From: Larus michahellis
Taxonomy: Eukaryota; Chordata; Aves; Charadriiformes; Laridae
Length of the DNA: 64,000 nt
Reading direction: 5' to 3'
Assembly: GCF_964199755.1 (NCBI RefSeq)
Contig: NC_133896.1
Span: 86,474,215-86,538,214, forward strand
The translations under genes and the position numbers were made by a program. This document shows, piece after piece, positions 49,101 through 61,130 of the stretch. The notes beneath the pieces are model-generated. The model did not search any database. It was not told the origin of the DNA and saw nothing but the letters and a program-made list of their open reading frames with translations. Every line of letters starts with the position of its first letter. Within the stretch, counting starts at the first letter, position 1.

Positions 49101-52100
49101 CTTCCTGTTTAAAAGAACAAAGAGCAAATTTGAAGTTTATTAAAGCCAGACCTATACGCTCAAAAGAAGGGTTATTAGCCCCCTAAGTGATTCTGTAAGT
49201 TAATATGTCTTTATTAGTTGGCTCTTTTCAACCTAGCAAGTGTTGTGGAATAGGCCATTATAAATTACATGAGCTTTATTTGAACTGGCTTCTAGTAAAA
49301 CATAACACACCTACTGGAAGATTGTTATATAAATGTCACCTTCTGGTGAGCAGTCTGAACTAAAACACAGATTTTTTTTCTACACCAGTGCTAACACACA
49401 TAAAGTCTTCTTTCAGTTTTCTCATGAAACCAGTCCCTGGATAAAATTCAGAAGTGGCATAGACAGCAGTAATTCCTTTGTGTTCAGTATCTCAACCATT
49501 TTAGACCAGCTCTCAACTTGGTCCTACATTTGCAAGAAGAAAAAAAAAAAAAAAGAAAAGAGATTACATCACCAAGTAATTTGATTTGTCCTCATCTCAT
49601 GCCTGGCCAGACACTAGCTTCTTCACTGCGTGTACAAGTAAGACCAAGAGATGCTTTTGTTTCCATGGTTTGGGCAGGAGGGACTGATCAAGGACTTTCA
49701 TTTTTTTTTGAGGCAATGTAGAATTAGACAGCAGAGACCACATACGGATGGATGTAATTGCCCAGCTTATTTCCAAAGGCATTATGGCACTTCTCTTCAG
49801 CCCTGGAGATTTACCTTCTTCACTACAACATGTACTCTGCAGAGTCCGTCTCCATATTGATCCAGATACAGGAAGGAAAATGATTAAGTGATATCCAGAG
49901 TTAGTAAGATTTCAGATTATTTACCAGTTACCTGTAAATGCAACAGGAGCAGCCCTGAGTTTCTCGTTAATTCACAGCACTGCCAGGAGCTGGTCTGCTG
50001 TCAGGCTTTCTGCGGACTCTGAAACAGCTCTTGCCACGTTATTGTCTTGCTCCCTCTTATTAATCCAGGGCATCTTTCTCCAAATGAATTCTTGAGGTTG
50101 TATATTTTTTTCCTTAAGAAGGATGTTGGGGATGTGGCCCTTGGCCCTCATACCAGGAGTTGCGCTGCCAGCACCAGTCTATGGCAGAAAGCACTGAACT
50201 TTTGAGCTAAACCATGCATAACCTTAGGACACCAGCAGAAGGCAGCCACCACTTCAGTACAGGCCAGAAAACGGTCAGACAGACACATAAAGAGCTATTC
50301 CAAAATACTTCAATGGAAGGTGATATGGCAAAGGGTGGCCCTCCACAAATTGCTCTTGAACCTACAACAGCACTTCTGTAAGTCCCACCAGAGAGGTCTG
50401 GTCCTGGTTGCAATGACAGACACACTGCCTTTCCACCACCACTCCACACCGCTCTTCATCGCCCCCACGCAGGGGCTGCCACCCGTAAGTCCTGACACTA
50501 TTCCTGGCCAGCTTCTGACAGCCAAACGATGTTTTTTGATGGCCAAGTTCCTAGTTGTGTCTTCAAAGGCGGTTTCCTGCTTGTTGGTCATATCAACTGT
50601 CATGAGAAATTCCTATCAAGGTAACACAGCATTTGGAGTTTTGTCTTCAATTATCTCTTTCCTCTATTAAAAAAATCTGTTTGCAGTAGTAAGCGCTTTT
50701 GAATATATTTGAGTATTATATTTCAGGTATTTGCTGTCATCAGGGAAGTATGGCTTGTGAAAGGACGCAGGGGGAACCTCTTTGACGCTCTCAGTGGTCT
50801 ACCAAAAGTCTCTACGGATTTATCGCAGTTGCAAGAGTGTAAGGGATGTACTTATTGCAGTGGCTTTTGTAGTACGAGCAGAGCGTGCACGGGAGGTACA
50901 ATACCACCAACCTTGCACAGTTCCAGCTCACACTGCACATATGCAGAAGGAAATTCAATACAACCTCATCACTAGCACACAGAAAGCTTCCTGGGAGGTG
51001 GTCCCTCGCTTTAGCCTTCCCAGCTTAACTCCTGCGTGGTGAAGGGAGATACAATGATCTGTAAAGAGAAAAACTCCCCGCAGAGCCCAAATATCTGCCT
51101 GCCACGCTGATCTAGAAATAAAAGCGCTCTTCACCCTTTACAGAACACTCCCTGTAACTCATTCCTTACATTCAATATTTTTCCCTGTGATGCCCTCACG
51201 ACTGCAAGACCAGTAGCATTCTCACCTTAGTTCTCAGGATACTTTCTTCTAAAATTCCCTAAAACCACACTTTATTTCTCTAAGGCTTTTAAATTTAACA
51301 AGGGGCAAGACAGCAGCTCACTCTATATGAAGACACAAACAAAGAAAACAAACACACACGCAAAATCATTTTAACATAACATAACAACCCTTTGGCTTAA
51401 AAGAAAATTGAGCATAACTTTGTTTGGGACATCCTATTCACAAGTCTCTCACAGGAGGCACCTGTAAAACATCTCCACAGTGCCCAACCTTCTGCTGTAC
51501 AATTGCAGAGGGAGAGTTAATGTAAAGAGGCTACAGTCCTCAATTTATATACAATCTTCAACGGGTAAAAATCTGGCCTTTAAAACTGATAGCACACGAG
51601 AAAGTTTTCCAAGCATTATAGGGGCAGAGGCAGTGTAAGAAATGAGCAGTAAGGCTCCTATTTCCAAGCCAAACACATCAAAACTGAATATTAGGGTTTC
51701 AAGCTCACCTGACTAGAATTTTACTATTCAAACATTCAGTTTTAATTAATATTTTCAGAGACCGCTTCCTCAGTTTAGGTATTTTACAGAATATCTCAGA
51801 AGTGCTAGTTGAGAAAATAATCTATTTTTCATTTGTTGAGAAATCTATCAATCACATGCCTTAAACGTATAAAACTCCTCGGAGGAAAAGGTTTTTCATC
51901 CGCTAAGATAACGCAGCTGTAAATTTTGAAATCCCAGTATGAGTGAGCTGTTGATTTCAGCTTTACGGAGCGAACTCCAGACTCTTCAATCACCCTGGTT
52001 ACACAGAAGCCTTCTCTCATAGACGGACTCTGGTCAAAATTGATCCAAAACGTAAGACTGGAACCAAGAATCTCTCAGACTTCGGGGCACACACACGCTC

Positions 52101-53338
52101 ATCTGGGGACTTGTTTATCACCAGCCTGGTTTGCTGGGGAACCAGGGCTTACGCAATCGTGTCTGCAGCCAGTCTGCACCAGCATCTTCTGAGTCCCTCC
52201 GCCAACTCCAACTCCAATTGAAAGGGCAGTCATAAAGCTAATACAGTTTGGGGAACTAACTAATCTGATCGGATTAACCTATCCACCTGATGGGGAAAGC
52301 CAGAGAGACCTCCATCGCCCTTTCAGTCCTCTGAGAGGGGTGCACCGGCCGGCCAGTGCGTGTCCTTGCTCACCAGTCAATTTGCAAGCGTCCCTGAAGG
52401 TCAGCCACAGCCTGGCTGTCTCCTACCCATCAGCAGGGCTCAGGCAGGCAAAGGAGGGGGGCAGGGGGGCAGCTGCGGTTACTGAGCGAAGGAAAGGGAA
52501 AAGTCAGGCAAAGACTTGCCACAAACTCAAAGGAAATCAGACTGTAGGGACTTTACCAACAGAACAACCCGCTTGACAGAGACACAGTCCAAACCCCTTC
52601 CCATGAGATTTTTACCATGCAAACATTTCTGTAATTTCAGTGTATAAAAATCAGCACAAGCTTAACAGAATATATTAGCATTATTAAAGCTAAGATAAAA
52701 GCAAATAAACCAAGTGTGCTATTTATTCATTCTGGAGGATAATAAAAGGATGCCAGTGATCAACTATGAGCTTCTGGATCATTACAGTGTACGGTTACAA
52801 GTGATAAGGTTGGAGCCGCTTAAGAAGTTTCTGCCTTTCAGATGAGGAAAAAAAAACCACCCTGACTCTAAATAGGTCTAATCCAATCAAAGCCAAAGGA
52901 AAATGAGTTTGTGAAAACACTCCTTCAGTGGCCCCCACAGTATCAGAAATACTCTCTGCCAGAGGTAACGGTATTTTAATCTTTAAAAGAGGGAGCTAAA
53001 GTGACAACCTCTACAAGAAAACTTTGAATGGAAAAGAAACACTGATGTACAGGAGAGCTTGAAACCCTATATTAATTTTTTCATGAAAGCAACTCAAGTT
53101 CCATTTTCCTTTGGAGGGCAGAAGAATTTTGCCGAGGTCCAGGCTTCCAAGTGCCAGCTCCCCTCAGGACAAATGATTGCTGCCAGGCGAAGGCCATAAA
53201 CTCAATTCTTTCTTGTAGCCTGATCACTGCAAGGGAAACATGACTAGCTACTTTTTCCCTGCTCCTTGCTACAGTCAAGTTGTGACCTCAAAAGCTCCCC
53301 ATGCTCCTTGGAAGGCTAGCGGTCAGCCCCCCCACAAC
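49101..53338. other. intergenic, no gene recognised
   Basis: AT-rich unique-looking DNA. No exon, RNA gene or repeat terminus was recognised. The CREBL2 3' UTR might extend this far left if a distal polyadenylation site is used, but I see no support for it. Confidence 0.4.
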
Positions 53339-53808
53339 CTGTTGGAGCAGGTCCAGAGGAGGGCCACAAAGATGATCAGAGGGCTGGAGCACCTATGCTG
53401 TGAGGACAGGCTGAGAGAGTTGGGGTTGTTCAGCCTGGAGAAGAGGAGGCTCCAAGGAGACCTTATCACGGCCTTCCAGTACCTAAAGGGGGCCTACAGG
53501 AAAGATGGGGAGGGACTCTTTATCAGGGAGTGTAATGATAGGACGAGGGGTAACAGTTTCAAACTAAAAAAGGGAAGATTTAGATTGGATATTAGGAAGA
53601 AATTCTTTACTGTGAGGGTGGTGAGGCACTGGAACAGGTTGCCCAGGAAGGCTGTGGATGCCCCATGCCTGGAAGTGTTCAAGGCCAGGCTGAATGGGGC
53701 TTTGAGCAGCCTGGTCTAGTGGGAGGTGTCCCTGCCCATGGCAGCGGGGCTTGGAACTAGATGATCTTTAAGGTCCCTTCTAACCCAAACCATTCTGTGA
53801 TTCTATGA
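53339..53808 (+). mobile_element. CR1 LINE, 5'-truncated 3' fragment
   Basis: Starts within the C-terminal end of ORF2 ([19 protein letters not shown]) and runs through the stop at about 53717-53719 to the tail GATCTTTAAGGTCCC and ATTCTGTGATTCTATG. About 127 codons remain open, without catalytic motifs. The diagnostic LCCEDRL (others have LSYEDRL) and AFQYLKGAYRKDGEGLFIREC are shared with the copy at 58649, so both belong to one subfamily. The tail lies towards CREBL2, and the element is antisense to that gene. Confidence 0.95.
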
Positions 53809-56217
53809 AAAGAAACTGGAGTGCATCGGCATTGATCCTCGCTCCACTCTTACCATCTCCATGTAGAGCTTGAAATCAAGCATGGTAGAAAAATGGCACA
53901 CATGGAAGAAATTCTGATTAGATGCCTCCTTGACAGTTATCCCTGCGCTTCTCCCCATCCTTTCTAATTAACTTGAAATTGCTACTTTATGAAATTCTCA
54001 CTGATGTCTGAAAACAGTTATATACCAATGAAGACAAGAAAAAAGAGGTTTTACAGTAACAAAGGAAATAATTTTAATCCATGTTAACAGGTGATATTTA
54101 ATGTTACAGCTGGTGACAGTATTTCTGGCAGACACGGAAAGCTGTGTTAATAACAGGCACATTTGTTTTGTTTATGGGACTTATTTCATGCAAAGAGCAT
54201 GATTCAGAGAAAATGCAGGGTGAATACAAGCAATCACAAGAGGCCATTCATCATTCTGCCTACGGTTTTTTTTTTTGTTAACAGATCCACAGAACTGCAA
54301 CTGTGCTCATTCCACGAGAGAGACGTTCGTGGCAGAGGGATTAAAACAGACAACCTTTATCATCATTCTCCAGCTGTCAGTCAGCCTTTTTTATCTGCCA
54401 GCACGTGTAGACAATATCAGCTCCGTTAATAATGCCACTCCTTTAGTGGCATTGGACTGAAACGATGACAACATTAAGCGGCTACTACAAAAAGACACAA
54501 GATCACGTAAATCCAGCAAGCTGAAGTAGTTAATTGGCTGTTGCTCAAACACCCACGGCAATCCACTTTGGTTCCATTGGTATACCAGTAATTAAAAAGC
54601 TAATTGCCATTTTATTTTGGAAGGCGAGAAACCCTAAGAATAAAGTCAGGAGAAATGCAGCTTCCTGAAGTGAGAACCGTAACGTGGTCTGTTCTCATCA
54701 ACAGATCCCTGCAGTGTAAGCCAGCTATCACCTTCTGAAGGTTTAAGCAAACGCTTGTCAGAGGAGTAATTAGCTGATCAGAAATCTAGGGGATACCTCC
54801 CCTCCTCTTTCTCTATCTGAGATCCCAGACAGGATTCCAGGTTTAAACGGAAAACTGTTATTCTAATCACTTTGGTGAAACCTTTTATGACTGATGTTCG
54901 TGAGATAAAGGCCTTTGGGCCAGAATTGTCTCTCTCACAAATGAATTCTGTCCCCAGCTCCATGGAGTGCTCCAGGTACGTAAACCCCAGCTGAACTTAC
55001 CCTTTTGTTTGAAAACACTGTCAGTAGTGAAAACGCTGGGCAACCTGGAATTTTACAGAAATACAAGCAGCAGAACAATCTCAATCTCCGTGTTGCAAGT
55101 GAAAGACGACTTACAACTTTGTGAGTAGCAGAACTGCTTCAACGCATGCCCAACATCTACAACTGAACAACGTTATCATTGCTGTCTGCTGCCGCTGTCT
55201 GCTAAGAGTGTTGCCTTCCTCCCGATCATACAGCTAAACAGAAGAATGCTTCGACAAGAGAAAAAACCACTCTGGGGTGAGCTGGTACCAGCACTGCTTC
55301 CCCAAGGCTACACGGAGAAACAAGAAGCGGGTCCTGAGCTACAAAGGGTGATGACAGTACGAAGAGCTTGCAATGCAGAAGGGGTATTTACTCTGATGTT
55401 ACCGAGGGCTTAAAATGCAGAAGGGGTATTCAGCGTGAGTCGGTGTGTGTGCAGAGGCAGAGAGAAACAGCAGAATAACTCAAGTTTTGATGTAGTCCTG
55501 TGGAAAAGGAACCCTTGACGGCTTTTGAAAATAGCTGCCAGACCACTTACGGAAGAAAGGAGATTCACAGAAGACTCTCCTTCTGTAGGGAAAAAGGAAC
55601 GCATACTGGAAAGTGGGAGATGTCAAAGTACTGCTTAGGGGAGAGGAAAGAAAAAGCCCAGAAATGCAAAACAGAAAACACTGACCTAGCAACACGGCAG
55701 GATCTATGTTCGATAGGGAGTAGGAAAGAATTGTTCTTACATCAGCAGGCATGCGGAGCACGCCACATAAGGACATGGTAAAGTTGGAGGACGCTGCTGG
55801 TATGCTCTGCCACCGGAATATGCAGCATTGCTGTCACCAGCGCTGTATAATTTGATCAAAACGTATTTTGAAAGTTGCCATGAGAAAGGAGGTACGGAAA
55901 AAGTCACCCTTCATAGCAAGCTATTTCTATTCACATCGAACACCCCGCCTCATGAAAAACACACATTTTATAATCCACTCATCGTCTTTTACTCACAAAC
56001 TTATTTTAGCATCAGAATACCTATCAGCTGCAGCAGAGTGAGGAATGCCACCCTTACCCACCCTGATATATAGAGATCATACACAGGAACCGCTTGGAGC
56101 AGCATTTGCTGTTAGTAGTGTCCATTAAATCAGTTGTGAGTTACAAGCAGACACACAAAAGACCAGGGCTAATCTTCCACAAGTTACCCGAGCAAAACTT
56201 CCACCTCCCAAGCGCTT
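53809..56217. other. intergenic or distal CREBL2 3' flank, no gene recognised
   Basis: No exon or repeat recognised. It could hold the distal CREBL2 3' UTR on the minus strand if the signal at 56218 is not used. Confidence 0.4.
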
Positions 56218-56223
56218 TTTATT
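56218..56223 (-). terminator. candidate CREBL2 polyadenylation signal (AATAAA)
   Basis: On the minus strand CAATAAAAAGCGC is followed within 15-30 bases by a GGTGGAAGTTTT-like GU-rich element, which fits a cleavage site near 56200. It would give a 3' UTR of about 760 bases. A nearer AATAAA lies at 56850-56855, only about 125 bases after the stop. Which one is used cannot be told from sequence. Confidence 0.4.
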
Positions 56224-56979
56224 GAGGAAAAAAAGAAACAGAAAGTCAGTTGTTTAGGGTTTTTAATTGTGGGTTTTTTTTTAAATGAAGTGTTGCTGAA
56301 AATCACTAGCTGAACGATGACAGCATTTTCTAGTTACAATTTAAAGTAAGGCAAAGAAAATACAAATAATGGTATAAATAATATCAAGCAACAGCCTTAG
56401 CAGAAATTGCTTAAGGCACTAGCTATAACCGACACTACAAATTCTACTTTTATATCTACATATACAAATCTATACATCCCATAAATACAGCATCAGTTGA
56501 ATTTTAGTCCACTGATGCACTAATTCAGTATTGGATACCTCAGATTTTACTGCTGATTAGATGCTGCTGTTTTCTCATGCAAATCCCCACCAGAGTCACA
56601 CAAGGAATTCAGTTAGTGACAAAACTTACAGAGAAATTAATGCTCAGCAGCACTAAGAGCAGGACACTCACAAGCTGGTGTTTTACCTTCCTCACCTACT
56701 GCAGGGATTTCTCCATCAGCCGATCCTCTGTCGCACACGCTGTAATGCTTAAGTATAACGAGAAGGACTAGAGTTCTTATTTCAGCTTTTCCTCTTGATT
56801 ACCCTACATTTTTAGACTAGTCTCAAACATTTGGTCTGCATTTGGTCCTTTTATTAACAGTAATTTCATAGCTAATTACAGAGATCATAATGTATTGGAA
56901 AGTAGCAAATGGAACCATGATGACGAATCTTCTCCATCTCTTCATGGGATGCCACGAAGAACCAGATGTAAATTAATCT
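56224..56979 (-). other. inferred CREBL2 3' UTR
   Basis: AT-rich sequence directly following the inferred CREBL2 stop codon on the minus strand. It contains a candidate early AATAAA (56850-56855) and no competing exon. The length is uncertain. Confidence 0.5.
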
Positions 56980-56984
56980 TCACC
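56980..56984 (-). CDS. CREBL2: CREBL2 last coding piece (two bases of Trp codon plus stop)
   Basis: On the minus strand a pyrimidine-rich tract CCCTTTTATATTTTAG ends at 56985, and the exon starts GGTGAAG. Joined to the single T left over from the exon at 63285-63432, the GG completes a TGG Trp codon, followed at once by TGA (56982-56980). CREBL2 of mammals, as I remember it, also ends in Trp, which strongly supports this acceptor. I looked for the required pattern (AG followed by GG plus a stop) left of the upstream exon, and this was the only site seen with a good acceptor. The rest of this exon is 3' UTR. Confidence 0.78.
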
Positions 56985-58648
56985 CTAAAATATAAAAGGG
57001 AAAAAAAGGAAGAACAAGTCAGTCACAGGCACTCTCCCAAAGCTAGTCATGGGTTCAGCTGTCAAGAAAGAGAAAAGCTTTTTGAAATGTATCTTATACA
57101 TTAAAAAAACCACAACCAAACACCTCTGATACAAGTCATAATAGTCTTTTTGAAAAGCAGTTAATAGAATGCAGGTTCTTTGGCAAACACTTATTATTAT
57201 CAGATTACAAAAGCAGACCATGATTTTTATTTATTTTTTTTAACACATATAATTGCAAAACATTCTCAGTTTAGTGACAGGTCTATTAAAATGTATCCAC
57301 TTCATTTTTCAGGATTCTATGCCCCAAGCATATATTTGGGATTAAAAGGACAAGACTTGTTATACCTTTTTCATACTAAGTTTTCACTATCTGGTAAATC
57401 CTCGGGTTAAATTCTCCCAAAGGATTAGTGCAACTGTATGGTGCTTACTCCACCAGCATCGACTGAGTTCAGTCTTGCCATATGTTATTGTAACTGAGTC
57501 CTGGCATTGTTATAAACACCAGATACTACAGACAGCATTTTTCTGAAGTCTGCGGATAGTTTCCAAGAGATACCCACCTTTAGCTGAGCAAACGGTTCTA
57601 GCTGACCATTAGATTTCCGTGGCAAGTGGGAAAATGAAGCATTTCCAGGCTTATCTCCTTTCTTCAATGTTTGCGAGAGAGAACCAGCTGCACACACTCA
57701 TGGCAGGAGAGACGGGTGGAAGGCTGTACCCACCTTACACAAAGAGAGGGTAAGACCAAGCCACCCTCCCTTACTGAGGGCACTATATGAGACTCCTAGT
57801 CAGAGGACCTGGTCGTATCACTTGTAGGAGCCACCTCAATGTGAATGAAGACGGTACACCGTTAAAGTACCAAATGAGCACGTACCACAGGCATTTCCTA
57901 TCGGTTTTCAAGGGGAACTGCTGAACTTCAAACTCCGAAATAAAGGACTCCCAGAGATCCATCTATGCCCAGAACATTTAAAACACAGCACAATCTGCCA
58001 TGGCATGGAAGCCACAAAACTTTATCTAATCAAATGATTGCTGCTGGGAATCCTATATTCCGTAATGAACTATGGCATCTCGAGCAGGTTGGAGGATTGC
58101 AGTCAGAGCCTCTAGCTCTGTGTCACACCTATTTTGGCTTGCAGAACAAACATGGAAACAGTTGAAGAAGATGGAGGCTGTAACGTGCCTCCTGTCCCAT
58201 CTGCATGAAGCACAAAAAAAACCTGTTAGAACACGGATGCCACTATTTGTGCCACAGAGCTTGGCCAGGCTTGCCAAACATGGTCCTGGAATGCCAACTG
58301 CTGGCTAAGCCAGGAAGCAGGAGCCACTGTGATGAGGAACAGATGAAAACTGTTGTTCATCACAATGCGGAAATTCCAACTCCATAATTTCCTCCATAAA
58401 AGAAAACATAACTCCTGATAAGTTTCTTGTTTGGTATCACAGAAAGTGAAACAAAGAAAGAGTGGAGGGAAGAGAGCAAGTGGGGTATTTCTGGTGAGAT
58501 TGGAGCTGCCTTTGTCACGTAACCTAGTGTAGAGTGGAGCTATTCTGGTCACACATGCCCTAACTCCTCTGCATGTTTTCGTACATCCCTGAACCAGAAA
58601 GACACTTAAGTATACACATAACCTTTGAAATACATTTTTAGTTACTTT
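56985..58648 (-). other. CREBL2 intron 3, 3' part
   Basis: AT-rich intronic sequence between the last exon and the CR1 copy at 58649. A T-rich stretch occurs around 57230-57242. No other exon was recognised. Confidence 0.55.
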
Positions 58649-59088
58649 AAGATGATCAGAGGGCTGGAGCACCTATGCTGTGAGGACAGGCTGAGAGAGT
58701 TGGGGTTGTTCAGCCTGGAGAAGAGGAGGCTCCAAGGAGACCTTATCACGGCCTTCCAGTACCTAAAGGGGGCCTACAGGAAAGATGGGGAGGGACTCTT
58801 TATCAGGGAGTGTAGTGACAGGATGAGGGGTAATGGTTTCAAACTGAAAGAGGGGAGATTTAGATTGGATATTAAGAAGAAATTCTTTACTGTGAGGGTG
58901 GTGAGACACTGGAACAGGTTGCCCAGGGAAGCTGTGGATGCCCCGTCCCTGGAGGTGTTCAAGGCCAGGCTGGATGGGGCTTTGAGCAGCCTGGTCTAGT
59001 GGGAGGTGTTCCTGCCCACGGCAGGGGGGTTGGAACTAGATGATCTTTAAGGTCCCTTCCAACCCCAACCATTCTATGATTCTACGAT
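58649..59088 (+). mobile_element. CR1 LINE, 5'-truncated 3' fragment in CREBL2 intron 3
   Basis: Begins at AAGATGATCAGAGGGCTGG and ends in ATTCTATGATTCTACG. About 115 codons of the ORF2 C-terminus remain open to a stop near 58997-58999. It shares the LCCEDRL variant and most of its sequence with the copy at 53339-53808; their first ~164 aligned bases appear identical. It is antisense to CREBL2 and faces the minus-strand CR1 at 59410, tail to tail. Confidence 0.95.
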
Positions 59089-59409
59089 TAATTACAATAT
59101 ATAGTTCACATCTGAAACTGGAGGCACAGTACAAGTCTAATTCTAACCAAAAATAATTTATTACACTTCTGGCAAGTTCACAAAGTATAGTTCTGGACAT
59201 CTGGCCTAGTTTCTTTCCCCCCTCCAGAGAACCCAGAAAAAGGACGGGCAAGCATTCAACATAGACAAAACCCCCAAAACCTATGGGCTGGCTTTGTTGC
59301 TATCTTTCAGGACAAACTGCAGTTGAGAGTTTAAAATATGGGGGGTGGGAACCCTCATATCCTCCCCATCTCTGCTTCGATGTTACTTAACCTTTCATAA
59401 TAGTTTTCC
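59089..59409. other. spacer between two CR1 copies in CREBL2 intron 3
   Basis: About 320 bp of unique-looking intronic sequence. No feature was recognised. Confidence 0.5.
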
Positions 59410-61130
59410 ATAGAATCATAGGGTTGGAAGGGACCTCTGGAGATCATCTAGTCCAACCCCCCTGCCAGAGCAGGGTCACCTAGAGCAGGTTGCACAGGAA
59501 CGCGTCCAGGCGAGTTTTGAATGTCTCCAGAGACGGAGACTCCACCACCTCTCTGGGCAGCCTGTTCCAGTGCTCTGCCACCCTCAGAGTAAAGAAGTTC
59601 CTCTTCATGTTTAGGCGGAACTTCCTATGCTCAAGTTTGTGCCCATTACCTCTTGTCCTGTTGCCAGGCACCACTGAAAAGAACCTGGCCCCATCCTCCT
59701 GACACCCACCTTTTAAGTATTTATAAGTGTTGATAAGGTCCCCCCTCAGCCGTCTTTTTTCCAGACTGAAGAGACCCCATTTCCTCAGCCTTTCTTCATA
59801 AGAGAGATGTTCCAGTCCCCTAATCATCTTGGTAGCTCTCTGCTGCACCCTCTCCAGCAGTTCCCTGTCCCTCTTGAACCAGGGAGCCCAGAACTGGACA
59901 CAGTGCTCCAGGTGTGGCCTCACCAAGGCAGAGTAGAGGGGGAGGATGACCTCCCTCAACCTGCTGGCCACACTCTTCTTGATGCACCCCAGGATGCCAT
60001 TGGCCTTCTTGGCCACGAGGGCACATTGCTGGCTCATGGTCACCCGGTTGTCCACCAGGACTCCCAGGTCTCTTTCCACAGAGCTGCTCTCCAGCAGGTC
60101 AGCCCCCAACCTGCACTGGTGCATGGGGTTATTCCTCCCCAGCTGCAGCACCCTACACTTGCCCTTCTTGAATTTCATAAGGTTCCTCTTTGCCCAAATC
60201 TCCAACCTGTCCAGGTCTCTCTGTATGGCGGCACAGCCTTCCAGTGTGTCAGCCACCCCTCCCGGCTTTGTGTCATCAGCAAACTTGCTGAGGGTGCCCT
60301 CTATCCCCTCATCCAGGTCATTGATGAATATATTGAAGAGGACTGGACCCAGTACTGACCCCTGGGGAGCACCACTCGTCACTGACCTCCAACTAGACCC
60401 TGTGCCCCTAATCATGACCGTCTGAGCTCTGTCTTTCAACCAGTTATCTATCCACCCCACTGTCCATTCATCTAACCCACACTTCCTAAGCTTCCCTATG
60501 AGGATGCTGTGGGAGACCATGTCAAATGCCTTGCTCAAGTCAAGGTAGACCACATCCACTGCCCTCCCCTCATCTATCCATCCAGTCATGTCATCATAGA
60601 AGGCTATCAGATTAGTCAGACATGATCTCCCCTTGGTGAATCCATGTTGAGTACTTCTGATAGCTTTCTTCTCCTCCACGTGCCTTGAGATGACGCCCAG
60701 AATGAGCTGTTCCATCATCTTTCCAGGGATGGAGGTGAGGCTGACCGGCCTGTAGTTCCCCGGCTCCTCCTTCTTGCCTTTTTTGAAGACTGGAGGAAAG
60801 CCAATGTCACTCAGGCACCTCGCCTGTTCTCCAGGACCTTTCAAAGATGATGGAGAGCAGCCCAGCAATGACTTCTGCTAGCTCCCTCAGCACTCTTGGG
60901 TGCATCCCATCGGGGCCCATGGACTTGTGAATATCTAATTGATTCCTCACTCGATCCTCCTCAACCCAAGGGAAGTCTTCTTTCCCCGTTACTTCCCCCA
61001 ATGCCTGGGACTCCTGAGGGTTGGGCCGAGCAGTAAAGACCAAAGCAAAGAAGGCATTCAGTAACTCCGCCTTCTCCACATCCTCCGTCACCGTGGCTCC
61101 TGTTTCATTCAACAGTGGGCCCATGTCTAT
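59410..61130 (-). mobile_element. CR1 LINE, long 5'-truncated copy in CREBL2 intron 3
   Basis: A 1.7-kb minus-strand copy. Its 3' end is at about 59410, where the plus strand reads CATAGAATCATAGGGTTGGA, the complement of the CR1 tail. It extends through the reverse transcriptase region to a truncated 5' end at about 61130. It belongs to a different subfamily from the plus-strand copies (C-terminus [10 protein letters not shown], tail with CCTCTGGAGATCATCTAG). It lies in the sense orientation of CREBL2 inside its intron 3. Confidence 0.95.
59480..61124 (-). pseudogene. CR1 ORF2 fragment (reverse transcriptase), frameshifted
   Basis: Two open frames cover the product. The upstream one (61124-60807) encodes the linker before the reverse transcriptase ([19 protein letters not shown], then [17 protein letters not shown]). 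The downstream one runs to a stop at 59480-59482 and carries [66 protein letters not shown] and the catalytic KFADD box. The frames differ, with a small deletion and frameshift near 60800-60815, and the N-terminal endonuclease is lost, so the copy is dead. The first ~20 codons of the downstream frame are out of register with the element. It is the most complete reverse transcriptase in the window. Confidence 0.92.

Noticed and set aside
55904-55915. Alternative acceptor for the last CREBL2 exon (AAG|GGTGA on the minus strand)
   Set aside because: It gives the right codon completion but lacks a pyrimidine tract, and it is further away than the much better site at 56985.
59807-60425. Plus-strand open frames of 159 and 183 codons
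   Set aside because: They are antisense shadows of the minus-strand CR1 reverse transcriptase.
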